A DNA stretch of 64,000 nucleotides from Pseudomonas piscis. GTDB lineage: Bacteria; Pseudomonadota; Gammaproteobacteria; Pseudomonadales; Pseudomonadaceae. Under the pieces are notes generated by a model, which saw only the letters and a list, made by a program, of their open reading frames with translations, was not told the origin of the DNA and did not search any database. The stretch is taken from contig NZ_WHUV01000001.1 in the NCBI RefSeq assembly GCF_009380155.1, positions 372,001 to 436,000 on the forward strand, read 5' to 3'. This document shows positions 7,805 through 16,925 of this stretch, piece after piece; position 1 is the first letter of the stretch; every line of letters begins with the position of its first letter. The position numbers and the translations under genes were made by a program.

Positions 7805-9061
7805 ATGAAGGTCGTTCTGGTGGGGGCCACGGGGTTCGTTGGCCGTCATCTGCTGGCAGCGTTGCACGCCGCCGGTCATCAATTGATCGCTACCAGTCGC
7901 CAGCCACAACCTCGGGGTTTGCCCGGGGTGCAGTGGCTGCAACTGGATCTGGATCGCCTCGGTCGTGAGCCCGGTTCGTTCGAGCTGCCGGCTGATACCG
8001 ACCTGCTGATCAATGCCGCCGGGTTGCTGAGCAATGATCCCCAGGCCCTGAGCCTGACCCAGGACCTGGGCACGCGGGCGCTGTTCGACCTGGCTGCGGC
8101 CCGTGGTGCCCGGGTGCTACAGATTTCCGCGTTGGGCGCCGGCACCCAGCCCCGGGTGCCATTCCTGGCGAGCAAGGCCATGGCGGACGATTATCTGCTG
8201 GGCCTTAATATTCCGGCAGTAGTGCTGCGCCCGTCATTGGTGCTCGGTGCCGGGGGCGCCAGCAGTGGCTGGCTGGCGCGATTGTCGCCCTGGCCGCTGA
8301 TTCCGCTGCTGTCCTCCCAGGCGCGGATGCAACCCCTGCATGTGGATGACTTGAGCGCCGCAGTGCTGGCGCTGCTGCGGCACTGGCCGCAAGAGTCCAT
8401 GGTCTTGCCGCTGGTCGGCCCGGAGCGGATGACCATGGGGCAATTGCTCGATCGCCTGCGGGCAGCCCAGGGCTGGGCGCCAGCCCGTTACCTGCAACTG
8501 CCGGGACCGCTCCTGAGCCTGGCCGCGCTGCTGGGCGAGCGCCTGGGTTGGCGGGCCTTGAGCCGGCAAAGCTTGAGCATGGCGCGGCAGGACAACCTGG
8601 CGGACCCCGAGTTGCTGGCATCGGTCTGTGGTTATCACGCCGCGCCGTTGGCGACGCGCTTGCAGGATTGGCCCCAGGCCGGACAGACCACCCAGTGGGT
8701 GCTGAGGCCGTTGTTGTTGGCAGTGATGGTGTTGATCTGGCTGGGCACGGCGGCGGTGTGCATCGGCCCCGGCTACGACTGGGGCCTGCGGATCATGGCC
8801 GAGGCCGGGGTGCAGGGCGCCTGGGCGGTGCTGGCGGTGATCGGCGGTTCGCTCTGCGACGCAGTACTGGGCGTCGGCCTGCTGCTGCGACGCTGGCGCC
8901 GGCGGGCCATGCAGGCGCAATTGCTGCTGATGCTCGGCTACACGCTGATCATCAGCCTGATCCTGCCGCATTTCTGGTTTGACCCTTATGCCGCCGTCGC
9001 CAAGAACCTGGTGCTGATGGTGGCAACCCTTTGGCTGTTGTGGACCGAACCTCGTCGATGA
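7805..9061 (+). CDS. NAD(P)-binding SDR-like protein fused to a DoxX-like membrane domain
   Basis: 418 aa. The N-terminal half is an extended/atypical SDR: VVLVGATGFVGRHLLAAL is the dinucleotide-binding loop at residues 3-20, followed by INAAGLLS near 73. A classical YxxxK is not obvious; FLASKAMADDYLL occupies the matching region. The C-terminal ~120 residues hold about four hydrophobic helices (starting LLLAVMVLIWLGTAAVCIG) of DoxX-like character. ATG 7805 is the natural start, since the nucleotide-binding motif begins at residue 3. The stop codon overlaps the start of the next gene (ATGA), indicating translational coupling. A membrane-tethered redox role is plausible but unproven. Confidence 0.7.
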   Translation: MKVVLVGATGFVGRHLLAALHAAGHQLIATSRQPQPRGLPGVQWLQLDLDRLGREPGSFELPADTDLLINAAGLLSNDPQALSLTQDLGTRALFDLAAARGARVLQISALGAGTQPRVPFLASKAMADDYLLGLNIPAVVLRPSLVLGAGGASSGWLARLSPWPLIPLLSSQARMQPLHVDDLSAAVLALLRHWPQESMVLPLVGPERMTMGQLLDRLRAAQGWAPARYLQLPGPLLSLAALLGERLGWRALSRQSLSMARQDNLADPELLASVCGYHAAPLATRLQDWPQAGQTTQWVLRPLLLAVMVLIWLGTAAVCIGPGYDWGLRIMAEAGVQGAWAVLAVIGGSLCDAVLGVGLLLRRWRRRAMQAQLLLMLGYTLIISLILPHFWFDPYAAVAKNLVLMVATLWLLWTEPRR

Positions 9062-9525
9062 GCGCTTACCTGCTGCTGAAAACCCTGCATATCCTGTCTT
9101 CCACCGTGCTCTTCGGCCTGGGTGCCGGGTCGGCCTACTACGCCTTGCGGGCCTGGCGCAGTGGCCAGGTGCAGGTGATCGCCGTGACCTTCAAGCACCT
9201 GGTGTTCGCCGACTGGGCCTTCACCGCGACCACAGCGGTGTTCCAGCCGCTGAGCGGGCTGGGTTTGATCCACTTGGCGGGGTGGTCGATCCAGCAGTCC
9301 TGGCTGATGTGGAGCCTGGGGCTCTATGTACTGGCGGGGGTGTGCTGGCTGCCGGTGGTCTGGCTGCAGATCCGGGTGCACAAGATGGCTGAACAAGCCT
9401 TGCGCGATGGGACGCCGATGCCGATGCGCGCCACTCTCTATATGCGCTGGTGGTTCGCCCTGGGCTGGCCGGCTTTCCTGGCCTTCATGGCGATCTTCTA
9501 CCTGATGGTGGCCAAGCCGGCCTGA
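9058..9525 (+). CDS. DUF2269-type membrane protein, second copy
   Basis: 155-aa integral membrane protein with about four helices, opening MSAYLLLKTLHILSS and ending YLMVAKPA, similar to the product of 7357-7785. The ATG overlaps the TGA of the preceding SDR-DoxX gene by two bases, so ATG 9058 is favoured over an upstream in-frame start. It completes a three-gene cluster in which two DUF2269 proteins bracket a dehydrogenase-like membrane protein. Function unknown. Confidence 0.72.
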   Translation: MSAYLLLKTLHILSSTVLFGLGAGSAYYALRAWRSGQVQVIAVTFKHLVFADWAFTATTAVFQPLSGLGLIHLAGWSIQQSWLMWSLGLYVLAGVCWLPVVWLQIRVHKMAEQALRDGTPMPMRATLYMRWWFALGWPAFLAFMAIFYLMVAKPA

Positions 9526-9537
9526 ACCCCATGAGCG

Positions 9538-9564
9538 GCCCCGGACCGCAGTGTGGCCCGGGGC
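9538..9564. terminator. GC-rich hairpin between convergent genes
   Basis: GCCCCGG (9538-9544) pairs with CCGGGGC (9558-9564) between the DUF2269 gene and the convergent HAD phosphatase gene. It is a candidate bidirectional terminator without a T-run. Confidence 0.5.
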
Positions 9565-9570
9565 GCCGCT

Positions 9571-10227
9571 TCAGTCGCGCAGGCTGATTACCTGCCAGCC
9601 GCGTTGCTGGGCTTCGGCGCGCAGGTTGGGGTCAGGGTCGACGGCCACCGGGGTGGTCACCTGTTCCAGCAGCGGCAGGTCGTTCATCGAGTCGCTGTAG
9701 AAATAGCTGTCTTGCAGGTCGTGGCCGGTTTCCTCCAGCCAGCGCTGCAGGCGGGTCACCTTGCCCTCGCGAAAGCACGGGACGTCGGTGCTGCGGCCGG
9801 TGTAGCGACCGTCCTGCATCTCGCACTCGGTGGCGATCAGGGTTTCCACGCCCAGGCGCTCGGCGATCGGCGCGGTGACGAAGCGGTTAGTGGCGGTGAT
9901 GATCACCAGCTTGTCGCCGGCCTCGCGGTGCCGGGCCAGCAGGGCCAGGGCCTTGGGCAGCAGGATCGGCTCGATGCAGTCGCGCATGTAGTCGCGATGC
10001 CATTGGGCGAGCACGTCCATTTCGGTGCGACCGAGGATTTCCAGGCAGAAGTTCAGGTAGGCGGCGTTGTCGAGCTTGCCGGCCAGGTAGTCCTGGTAGA
10101 ACTCGTCGTTGCGGGTCTTGTAGGCCACCGGATCGAGGTGGCCCTTTTCGCACAGATAGTCGCCCCAGGCGTGGTCGCTGTCGCCGCCCAGGAGGGTGTT
10201 GTCCAAGTCGAATAAAGCCAGACGCAT
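9571..10227 (-). CDS. HAD-IB family phosphatase (phosphoserine-phosphatase-like)
   Basis: 218-aa cytosolic HAD hydrolase. Motif I is [13 protein letters not shown] with nucleophile D7 and acid D9, motif II is the VIITATNRF segment (about residues 111-119), and the late motif [11 protein letters not shown] supplies the metal-binding aspartates. This is the SerB/PSPase-like subfamily seen beside rppH in other Pseudomonas. Fatty-acyl or histidinol-phosphate substrates have been shown for relatives, so the substrate is left open. It diverges from rppH across 143 bases. Confidence 0.85.
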   Translation of the reverse strand: MRLALFDLDNTLLGGDSDHAWGDYLCEKGHLDPVAYKTRNDEFYQDYLAGKLDNAAYLNFCLEILGRTEMDVLAQWHRDYMRDCIEPILLPKALALLARHREAGDKLVIITATNRFVTAPIAERLGVETLIATECEMQDGRYTGRSTDVPCFREGKVTRLQRWLEETGHDLQDSYFYSDSMNDLPLLEQVTTPVAVDPDPNLRAEAQQRGWQVISLRD

Positions 10228-10294
10228 TGCGGTTACTCACTGAAAAGTCTTGGAAAAGGTCCTCAGAATACGGTCTTTTCACAAGAGTGCACAT

Positions 10295-10329
10295 AAGCTT
10301 GGCAGCCTCGTTGCTGCATTCCCAAGCTT
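10295..10329. promoter_or_regulatory. Strong hairpin in the rppH leader
   Basis: AAGCTTGG (10295-10302) and CCAAGCTT (10322-10329) are perfect complements, and GCAGC/GCTGC extends the stem inward around a short CTCGTT loop. It lies 41 bases upstream of the rppH start, between the divergent HAD and rppH genes. It may be a leader stem affecting rppH-ptsP expression, or a REP-like element. Confidence 0.45.
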
Positions 10330-10370
10330 TATGGAACAATGCGGCGACATGCGTTTGCGAGGTTGTAGCC

Positions 10371-10850
10371 GTGATCGACCCCGATGGTTTTCGCCCCAAT
10401 GTCGGGATCATTCTGACGAATGATGCCGGCCAGGTGCTATGGGCTCGCCGTATCAATCAAGATGCCTGGCAGTTTCCCCAAGGCGGCATCAACCCCGACG
10501 AGACGCCGGAAGACGCTCTTTATCGCGAGTTGAACGAAGAAGTGGGCCTGGAGCGCGAAGATGTGCAAATTCTCGCCTGCACCCGTGGCTGGTTGCGCTA
10601 TCGTTTGCCGCAGCGCCTGGTAAGGACCCACAGCCAACCGCTGTGCATCGGCCAAAAGCAGAAGTGGTTTCTCTTGCGCCTGATCTCCAACGAGCAGCGG
10701 GTGCGGATGGACTTGACCGGTAAACCGGAATTCGATGGCTGGCGTTGGGTCAGTTATTGGTACCCGTTGGGCCAGGTGGTGACATTCAAGCGCGAAGTGT
10801 ATCGCCGCGCTCTCAAAGAGCTTGCCCCGCGCCTTCTAGTGCGCGACTGA
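10371..10850 (+). CDS. rppH: RNA pyrophosphohydrolase (Nudix)
   Basis: 159 aa starting at GTG 10371 ([16 protein letters not shown]), the conserved N-terminus of the family. Upstream in-frame codons encode nothing recognisable. RppH removes pyrophosphate from 5'-triphosphorylated mRNA and so triggers RNase E-dependent decay. The Nudix box is complete: [20 protein letters not shown] followed by VGL, with the REL and EE metal-binding residues. The C-terminal [16 protein letters not shown] segment is also typical. It sits 22 bases upstream of ptsP; the rppH-ptsP pair is conserved in proteobacteria. Confidence 0.96.
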   Translation: MIDPDGFRPNVGIILTNDAGQVLWARRINQDAWQFPQGGINPDETPEDALYRELNEEVGLEREDVQILACTRGWLRYRLPQRLVRTHSQPLCIGQKQKWFLLRLISNEQRVRMDLTGKPEFDGWRWVSYWYPLGQVVTFKREVYRRALKELAPRLLVRD

Positions 10851-10872
10851 CGACGGAGTTCGACCCCGAGCC

Positions 10873-13152
10873 ATGCTCAATACGCTGCGCAAGATCGTCC
10901 AGGAAGTTAACTCCGCCAAGGATCTCAAGACGGCGTTGGGGATCATTGTCTTGCGCGTCAAAGAGGCCATGGGCAGCCAGGTCTGCTCGGTCTATCTGCT
11001 GGACCCGGAAACCAACCGTTTCGTGCTGATGGCCACCGAAGGCCTGAACAAGCGTTCCATCGGCAAGGTCAGCATGGCTCCCAACGAAGGCCTGGTGGGC
11101 CTGGTAGGCACCCGGGAAGAACCCCTCAACCTGGAAAACGCCGCCGATCACCCCCGCTATCGCTACTTCGCCGAGACTGGCGAGGAGCGCTACGCTTCCT
11201 TCCTCGGGGCGCCGATCATCCACCACCGGCGGGTGGTCGGGGTCCTGGTCATCCAACAGAAGGAACGCCGCCAGTTCGACGAGGGCGAAGAAGCCTTCCT
11301 GGTGACCATGAGCGCCCAGCTGGCCGGGGTTATCGCCCATGCCGAGGCCACCGGCTCGATCCGTGGCCTGGGACGCCAGGGCAAGGGCATCCAGGAAGCC
11401 AAGTTCGTCGGTGTGCCGGGTTCTCCCGGGGCCGCGGTGGGCAGTGCGGTGGTGATGTTGCCGCCGGCCGACCTGGACGTGGTGCCGGACAAGCACATCA
11501 CCGATATCGACGCCGAGCTGACGCTGTTCAAGAGCGCCCTGGAAGGGGTGCGCGCCGACATGCGGGCGCTGTCGGAAAAACTCGCTACCCAGCTGCGCCC
11601 CGAAGAGCGGGCGCTGTTCGACGTCTACCTGATGATGCTCGACGACGCTTCGCTGGGCAGCGAGGTCAAGGCGGTGATCCGCACCGGGCAATGGGCCCAG
11701 GGCGCACTGCGCCAGGTGGTCAGCGATCACGTCAACCGCTTCGAACTGATGGACGACGCCTACCTGCGTGAGCGCGCATCGGACGTCAAGGACCTGGGCC
11801 GGCGGCTCCTGGCCTACCTCCAGGAGGAGCGCCAGCAGACCCTGGTCTACCCCGACAACACCATCCTGGTCAGCGAAGAGCTGACCCCAGCCATGCTCGG
11901 CGAAGTGCCCGAGGGCAAGCTGGTGGGCCTGGTCTCGGTGCTGGGGTCGGGCAACTCCCACGTGGCGATCCTGGCCCGGGCCATGGGCATCCCGACGGTG
12001 ATGGGCCTGGTCGACCTGCCGTATTCCAAGGTCGACGGCATCCAGATGATCGTCGACGGCTACCATGGCGAGGTCTACACCAACCCCAGCGACGTGCTGC
12101 GCAAGCAGTTCGCCGATGTGGTGGAAGAGGAGCGGCAACTGGCCCAGGGCCTGGATGCGCTGCGCGACCAGCCATGCGTGACCCCCGATGGCCACCGCAT
12201 GCCGTTGTGGGTCAACACCGGCCTGCTGGCCGACGTGGCCCGGGCGCAGAAGCGTGGCGCCGAGGGCGTGGGCCTGTACCGCACCGAAGTGCCGTTCATG
12301 ATCAACCAGCGCTTCCCCAGCGAAAAGGAACAGCTGGCGATCTATCGCGAGCAGCTGGCGTCCTTCCATCCGCAACCGGTGACCATGCGCAGCCTGGACA
12401 TCGGCGGCGATAAATCGCTGTCCTATTTCCCGATCAAGGAAGACAACCCGTTCCTGGGCTGGCGCGGCATCCGCGTGACCCTCGACCATCCGGAGATCTT
12501 CCTGGTGCAGGCCCGGGCCATGCTCAAGGCCAGCGAGGGCCTGAACAACCTGCGCATCCTGCTGCCGATGATCTCCGGCATCCACGAGCTGGAAGAAGCC
12601 TTGCACCTGATCCACCGGGCCTGGGGCGAGGTGCGCGACGAAGGTACCGACGTGCCGATGCCGCCGGTGGGAGTGATGATCGAAATTCCCGCGGCGGTCT
12701 ACCAGACCAAGGAGCTGGCGCGCCAGGTGGACTTCCTGTCGGTGGGCTCCAACGACCTGACCCAGTACCTGCTGGCGGTGGACCGCAACAACCCGCGGGT
12801 GGCCGACCTCTACGACTATCTGCACCCGGCGGTATTGCAGGCGTTGCAGACCGTGGTCCGCGATGCCCACGCCGAAGGCAAGCCGGTGAGCATTTGTGGC
12901 GAAATGGCCGGCGACCCGGCCGCTGCGGTGCTGCTGATGGCCATGGGTTTCGACAGCCTGTCGATGAACGCCACCAACCTGCCGAAGGTGAAGTGGATGC
13001 TGCGCCAGATCAGCATGACCAAGGCCAGGGAACTGCTGGATGAGATGATGACCATCGACAACCCGCAAGTTATCCACAGTTCGTTGCAGCTGGCGCTGAA
13101 GAAGCTCGGCCTGGCGCGCATGATCAACCCCGCGTCCAACAAGACCCTCTAG
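10873..13152 (+). CDS. ptsP: Phosphoenolpyruvate-protein phosphotransferase PtsP (EI-Ntr)
   Basis: 759 aa, the full length of Enzyme I-Ntr. An N-terminal GAF domain (about residues 1-165, with VCSVYLLDPETNRFVLMA) is followed by the EI phosphotransfer region carrying the phospho-histidine in GSGNSHVAILARAMGIP (H363) and a TIM-barrel PEP-binding domain (GLYRTEVPFM, GWRGIRVTLDHPEIF, and the catalytic cysteine in VSICGEMAGDP). It phosphorylates NPr from PEP, feeding the PTS-Ntr regulatory branch (PtsO/PtsN) rather than sugar transport. In pseudomonads this branch affects nitrogen and carbon control and polyhydroxyalkanoate storage. It follows rppH closely and no other pts genes are present. Confidence 0.96.
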   Translation: MLNTLRKIVQEVNSAKDLKTALGIIVLRVKEAMGSQVCSVYLLDPETNRFVLMATEGLNKRSIGKVSMAPNEGLVGLVGTREEPLNLENAADHPRYRYFAETGEERYASFLGAPIIHHRRVVGVLVIQQKERRQFDEGEEAFLVTMSAQLAGVIAHAEATGSIRGLGRQGKGIQEAKFVGVPGSPGAAVGSAVVMLPPADLDVVPDKHITDIDAELTLFKSALEGVRADMRALSEKLATQLRPEERALFDVYLMMLDDASLGSEVKAVIRTGQWAQGALRQVVSDHVNRFELMDDAYLRERASDVKDLGRRLLAYLQEERQQTLVYPDNTILVSEELTPAMLGEVPEGKLVGLVSVLGSGNSHVAILARAMGIPTVMGLVDLPYSKVDGIQMIVDGYHGEVYTNPSDVLRKQFADVVEEERQLAQGLDALRDQPCVTPDGHRMPLWVNTGLLADVARAQKRGAEGVGLYRTEVPFMINQRFPSEKEQLAIYREQLASFHPQPVTMRSLDIGGDKSLSYFPIKEDNPFLGWRGIRVTLDHPEIFLVQARAMLKASEGLNNLRILLPMISGIHELEEALHLIHRAWGEVRDEGTDVPMPPVGVMIEIPAAVYQTKELARQVDFLSVGSNDLTQYLLAVDRNNPRVADLYDYLHPAVLQALQTVVRDAHAEGKPVSICGEMAGDPAAAVLLMAMGFDSLSMNATNLPKVKWMLRQISMTKARELLDEMMTIDNPQVIHSSLQLALKKLGLARMINPASNKTL

Positions 13153-13160
13153 TGGGCGCG

Positions 13161-13178
13161 CCGGTCCCTCGGGACCGG
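13161..13178. terminator. Hairpin after ptsP
   Basis: CCGGTCCC (13161-13168) and GGGACCGG (13171-13178) are perfectly complementary between the convergent ptsP and NRDE genes. It is a likely terminator stem, with no T-run. Confidence 0.5.
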
Positions 13179-13192
13179 TCGCCGGCTGCGCC

Positions 13193-13939
13193 TCAAATCT
13201 TCAGTTCTATCTCTCCCAGGTGCCCGCCATAGGGGCCGAAACTGCGCTCGACCAGATGCCGGGAACCGTCGGCGTGGACGATCAGCGCAGTACTGGCGCG
13301 GGTGCCGTAGCTGGGGCTGGCAATGAAGACGCTCGACAGCAGGCTCTCGGTGGCCAGGCCCACGCCGGTGTCCGGCAAGTCGGCGAAAGGCGCGGTCTGC
13401 GGATCGCCCAGTAACGCCAGCAGCGCTTGGGGCTGCGGGTCGTGCAGGACTTCCCGGAGCGCCGCCTTGGCCTTGAGCAGCTTGGGCCAGGGGGTGTCGA
13501 GGCCAGCGTTGGACAGGCCATAGACACCGGCCTCCAACTGGCGCGGCTCCGCGTCCTGGGCGTTGTAGTGCCAGAGCTGCTCTGCGGTGCCCAGCAACAG
13601 GTTGAAACCAGCGTACTCCAGGGAGCGGCCCACTACGTCGCGCAGGTATTCGTCCAGGTCGATGGTGCCGGCCAGGAAGCGCGCCACCAGTTCCCCGCGG
13701 GAGCGACGTGCCGGAGGCTGGTGCGGGTTGCGGATATTGGTCAGGGCGGCGAAGCGCCCGTCGGCGCCGACCCCGAGCCAGGTGCCGCCGGCTTCAAGAT
13801 CGCGCCCGGCGTGGACCTGCGGTAATTCCGGCCATTGCGCCAGGGGCAGGCTGGGCCGGGCATAGAACTCGTCGCGGTTGGCCGCGACGATCAGTGGCTG
13901 GGCATGACCCGGCCGCCAGGCAAAGACAATCAAGCACAT
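13193..13939 (-). CDS. NRDE family protein (TANGO2-like)
   Basis: 248 aa. It begins with the family signature MCLIVFAW...PLIVAANRDEFYARPS; the NRDE residues and cysteine 2 are present. Further family segments are GTWLGVGADGRFAALTNIR and the C-terminal GTRASTALIV. ATG 13939 is chosen because C2 as the penultimate N-terminal residue is conserved in NRDE proteins, possibly exposed after methionine removal. The human relative TANGO2 is linked to haem/lipid homeostasis, but the bacterial role is not defined. Convergent with ptsP. Confidence 0.85.
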   Translation of the reverse strand: MCLIVFAWRPGHAQPLIVAANRDEFYARPSLPLAQWPELPQVHAGRDLEAGGTWLGVGADGRFAALTNIRNPHQPPARRSRGELVARFLAGTIDLDEYLRDVVGRSLEYAGFNLLLGTAEQLWHYNAQDAEPRQLEAGVYGLSNAGLDTPWPKLLKAKAALREVLHDPQPQALLALLGDPQTAPFADLPDTGVGLATESLLSSVFIASPSYGTRASTALIVHADGSRHLVERSFGPYGGHLGEIELKI

Positions 13940-14062
13940 GAAGGTGGCCCCCTGTGTGTTTCTGCCCACTTTACGCACAGAACCGGCGGGTATCCATCGT
14001 CAGCTGGTGGAGTCCCGGGCCGTGCATCCGTTACCATGCCGGACTCATTTTTGGATGCTCCC

Positions 14063-14845
14063 ATGGAATTTCTGCTCTATCTGCTCTTGGGCGCCTGTGC
14101 GGGCGTGCTGGCCGGGCTGTTCGGCGTCGGCGGCGGAATCATCATCGTTCCGGTGCTGGTGTTCAGCTTCACCCTGCAAGGTTTCGACGCCTCGGTGCTG
14201 ACCCACCTGGCGGTGGGCACCTCCCTGGCCAGCATCATCTTCACCTCCATCAACTCGGTCCGCGAACACCATCGCCGGGGCGCTGTGCGCTGGCCGATAT
14301 TCGCCTGGATGACCCTGGGCATCCTCATGGGCGCCGGTTTCGGGGCGCTGACGGCGGAAGCGATTTCCGGCCCGCACCTGCAGAAGATCATCGGTGTGTT
14401 CGCCCTGGTGATCGCCATGCAAATGGCCCTGGAGCTCAAGCCCAAGGCCAGCCGCGAGGTTCCCGGCAAGTTCGGCCTGACCGCCGCCGGTGGCGTGATC
14501 GGCTGGGCGTCGGCGATCTTCGGCATCGGTGGTGGCTCGCTGACGGTGCCGTTTCTCACTTGGCGCAGCGTGCCGATGCAGCAGGCGGTGGCCACGTCCT
14601 CGGCCTGCGGTTTGCCCATCGCCCTGGCCAGTGCATTAAGTTTCATGATTCTGGGCTGGCATGATCCCCTGTTGCCGGCTCATAGTCTGGGTTTCGTCTA
14701 CCTGCCTGCGTTGCTGGGCATCGCCCTGACCAGCATGGTGTTCGCCCGTATCGGCGCGCGCCTGGCCCACAAATTGTCACCGCGACTGTTGAAGCGGATG
14801 TTCGCCGCGCTGCTGTTTTGCGTCGGGGTCAGCTTCCTGTTCTGA
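14063..14845 (+). CDS. TSUP family permease (TauE/SafE-like)
   Basis: 260-aa inner-membrane protein with about eight hydrophobic helices. The first repeat carries GLFGVGGGIIIVPVL (about residues 16-30) and the second AIFGIGGGSLTVPFL (about 151-165), the duplicated glycine-rich motif of the sulfite exporter TauE/SafE family. Relatives move sulfite, sulfoacetate or other organosulfur anions; the substrate here is unknown. Start: ATG 14063 (MEFLLYLLL) gives the usual N-terminus; ATG 14036 would add nine residues. It sits just upstream of lgt with its own gap of 79 bases. Confidence 0.88.
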   Translation: MEFLLYLLLGACAGVLAGLFGVGGGIIIVPVLVFSFTLQGFDASVLTHLAVGTSLASIIFTSINSVREHHRRGAVRWPIFAWMTLGILMGAGFGALTAEAISGPHLQKIIGVFALVIAMQMALELKPKASREVPGKFGLTAAGGVIGWASAIFGIGGGSLTVPFLTWRSVPMQQAVATSSACGLPIALASALSFMILGWHDPLLPAHSLGFVYLPALLGIALTSMVFARIGARLAHKLSPRLLKRMFAALLFCVGVSFLF

Positions 14846-14924
14846 GTCGTGACGCAATCCTGGCTTAATCCTGGCGTGACAGTTTCGCCCGGGAACCAAG
14901 TCCCAACCCTTACGAGGAGTCGTA

Positions 14925-15734
14925 ATGCTGCCTTACCCGCAGATTGATCCGGTGGCCGTGGCCATCGGTCCGCTGAAAATCCACTGGTACGGCCTGATGT
15001 ACCTGATCGGCATCGGCGGTGCCTGGTTGCTGGCGTCGCGCCGGCTGAACCGCTTCGATCCGACCTGGACCAAGGAAAAGCTCTCGGACCTGGTGTTCTG
15101 GCTGTCCATGGGCGTGATCGTCGGCGGGCGCCTGGGCTACGTGCTGTTCTACGACCTGAGTGCCTACTTGGCCAACCCGACCCTGATCTTCGAAGTATGG
15201 AAGGGCGGCATGTCGTTCCACGGCGGTTTCATCGGGGTGATGCTGGCGGCCTGGTGGTTCGGCAAGCGCAACAACAAGACCTTCTTCGAACTGATGGACT
15301 TCGTCGCACCCATGGTGCCGATCGGCCTGGGCGCCGGGCGCATCGGCAACTTCATCAACGCCGAGCTGTGGGGCAAGGCCACCGACCTGCCCTGGGCCAT
15401 GGTGTTCCCGCCCTTCAGCGACCCGGCCCAGTTGCCGCGCCATCCGTCGCAGCTGTACCAGTTCGCCCTGGAAGGCGTGGCGCTGTTCCTGATCCTCTGG
15501 TTGTTCTCGCGCAAGCCGCGCCCGACTATGGCGGTCTCCGGGATGTTCGCGCTGTTCTATGGGATCTTCCGGTTCATCGTCGAATTCGTGCGGGTGCCGG
15601 ATGCCCAGCTGGGCTACCTGGCATGGAACTGGCTGACCATGGGTCAGATTCTGTGCGTGCCGATGATCCTCGGTGGCCTCGGACTGATCTGGCTGGCTTA
15701 TCATCGCGCTCCGGCCAAGAGCGCCGCGCAATAA
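14925..15734 (+). CDS. lgt: Prolipoprotein diacylglyceryl transferase
   Basis: 269-aa integral membrane enzyme that transfers a diacylglyceryl group from phosphatidylglycerol to the lipobox cysteine of prolipoproteins, the first step of lipoprotein maturation. The Lgt signature [15 protein letters not shown] (about residues 139-153) is intact, and the segments [19 protein letters not shown] and [12 protein letters not shown] carry the conserved H-G motif. About seven membrane helices are expected. A strong Shine-Dalgarno, GAGGAG, precedes ATG 14925. It lies 48 bases before thyA, separated by a hairpin; lgt-thyA is a conserved pair. Confidence 0.97.
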   Translation: MLPYPQIDPVAVAIGPLKIHWYGLMYLIGIGGAWLLASRRLNRFDPTWTKEKLSDLVFWLSMGVIVGGRLGYVLFYDLSAYLANPTLIFEVWKGGMSFHGGFIGVMLAAWWFGKRNNKTFFELMDFVAPMVPIGLGAGRIGNFINAELWGKATDLPWAMVFPPFSDPAQLPRHPSQLYQFALEGVALFLILWLFSRKPRPTMAVSGMFALFYGIFRFIVEFVRVPDAQLGYLAWNWLTMGQILCVPMILGGLGLIWLAYHRAPAKSAAQ

Positions 15735-15739
15735 ATTCG

Positions 15740-15765
15740 AATCCCGGGACGCAGGTCCCGGGTTC
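15740..15765. terminator. lgt-thyA intergenic stem-loop
   Basis: CCCGGGAC (15743-15750) and GTCCCGGG (15755-15762) form a tight stem with loop GCAG, extended by GAA/TTC. It probably attenuates or processes the lgt-thyA transcript rather than ending it, since no separate thyA promoter is evident in the short gap. Confidence 0.5.
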
Positions 15766-15782
15766 AAGGATGCAGGTAACTC

Positions 15783-16754
15783 ATGAAGCAATATCTTGAT
15801 CTGGTGGCCCACGTCATCAACAACGGCACCAAGCAGGCCAATCGCACGGGTGTGAACACCATCAGCTTCCCCGGGGCGATGCTGCGCTACGACCTCAAGG
15901 AAGGCTTCCCGGCCATCACCACGCGCAAGATGGCGTTCAAGTCGGCCATCGGCGAAATGGTCGGCTTCCTGCGCGGTGTGAACAACGCCGCCGAGTTCCG
16001 TGCCCTGGGCTGCAAGGTCTGGGACCAGAACGCCAACGAAAACGCCCAGTGGCTGGCCAACCCGTTCCGCCAGGGCGAGGACGACCTGGGCGAGATCTAC
16101 GGCGTGCAGTGGCGCAAGTGGCCGGCCTACAAGCAGATCAAGGTCGCCAACCAGGCTGCCATCGAGTTGGCGCTGAGCCAGGGCTACCGGCAGATCGCCG
16201 CGGGAGAGGAAGAGGGCGAGGCCTACGTGGTGCTGTACAAGGCCATCGACCAGGTGCGCCAATGCGTCGACACCATCATCAACGACCCGGGCAGCCGGCG
16301 GATCCTGTTCCATGGCTGGAACTGCGCGCAACTGGATGAAATGGCCCTGCCGCCATGCCACCTGCTGTACCAGTTCCATCCGAATGTCGAGACCCGGGAA
16401 ATTTCCCTGACCCTCTACATCCGCTCCAACGACCTGGGCCTGGGTACGCCGTTCAACCTCACCGAGGGCGCGGCGCTGCTGAGCCTGATCGGCCGCCTGA
16501 CCGGCTATACCCCACGTTGGTTCACCTATTTCATCGGTGATGCCCACGTCTACGAAAACCACCTGGACATGCTCAACGAACAGCTCAAGCGCAAGCCGTT
16601 CCCGATGCCCAAGCTGGTGATTTCCGACCGGGTGCCGGAGTTCGCCAAGACTGGCGTGTACCAGCCGGAGTGGCTGGAACTGATCGAGCCGAGCGACTTC
16701 TCCCTGGAAGGCTATGAGCACCATGCGCCGATGACCGCGCCCATGGCGGTCTGA
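15783..16754 (+). CDS. thyA: Thymidylate synthase
   Basis: 323 aa. It methylates dUMP to dTMP using 5,10-methylene-tetrahydrofolate and yields dihydrofolate, which FolA (also in this window) recycles. The catalytic cysteine is in [11 protein letters not shown], the dUMP/folate residues in [13 protein letters not shown] and [13 protein letters not shown], and the C-terminus ends MTAPMAV. It is clearly longer than the 264-aa E. coli enzyme because of an insertion between the WRKWPAYK and [18 protein letters not shown] segments (about residues 118-160). That longer form is usual in pseudomonads. All catalytic positions are present. Confidence 0.97.
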   Translation: MKQYLDLVAHVINNGTKQANRTGVNTISFPGAMLRYDLKEGFPAITTRKMAFKSAIGEMVGFLRGVNNAAEFRALGCKVWDQNANENAQWLANPFRQGEDDLGEIYGVQWRKWPAYKQIKVANQAAIELALSQGYRQIAAGEEEGEAYVVLYKAIDQVRQCVDTIINDPGSRRILFHGWNCAQLDEMALPPCHLLYQFHPNVETREISLTLYIRSNDLGLGTPFNLTEGAALLSLIGRLTGYTPRWFTYFIGDAHVYENHLDMLNEQLKRKPFPMPKLVISDRVPEFAKTGVYQPEWLELIEPSDFSLEGYEHHAPMTAPMAV

Positions 16755-16925
16755 TCGTCCCCCGCGTCACCTGAGGCCGTGCGCTGGATATCGCCCGGCC
16801 CTGTCGCTTTTCCCTGTTGTCTTCATCGAGCCTGCCCGGAATTTGCTCCGGGCATCGCCGTGCCTGGTGGGCGACTATGCTCCTGGAACCGGCGCTCTCT
16901 TTGCCTTCTGAACGCGAGCCACCGA

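Noticed and set aside
10813..13077. Very long open frame antisense to ptsP (about 750 codons)
   Set aside because: It mirrors the coding strand in a GC-rich genome where third-position G/C suppresses stop codons; the translation is low-complexity (His/Gln/Val/Leu-rich) with no domain, while ptsP is fully supported.
14910..16724. Open frame antisense across lgt and thyA
   Set aside because: It spans two well-identified genes on the other strand and has shadow-type composition.
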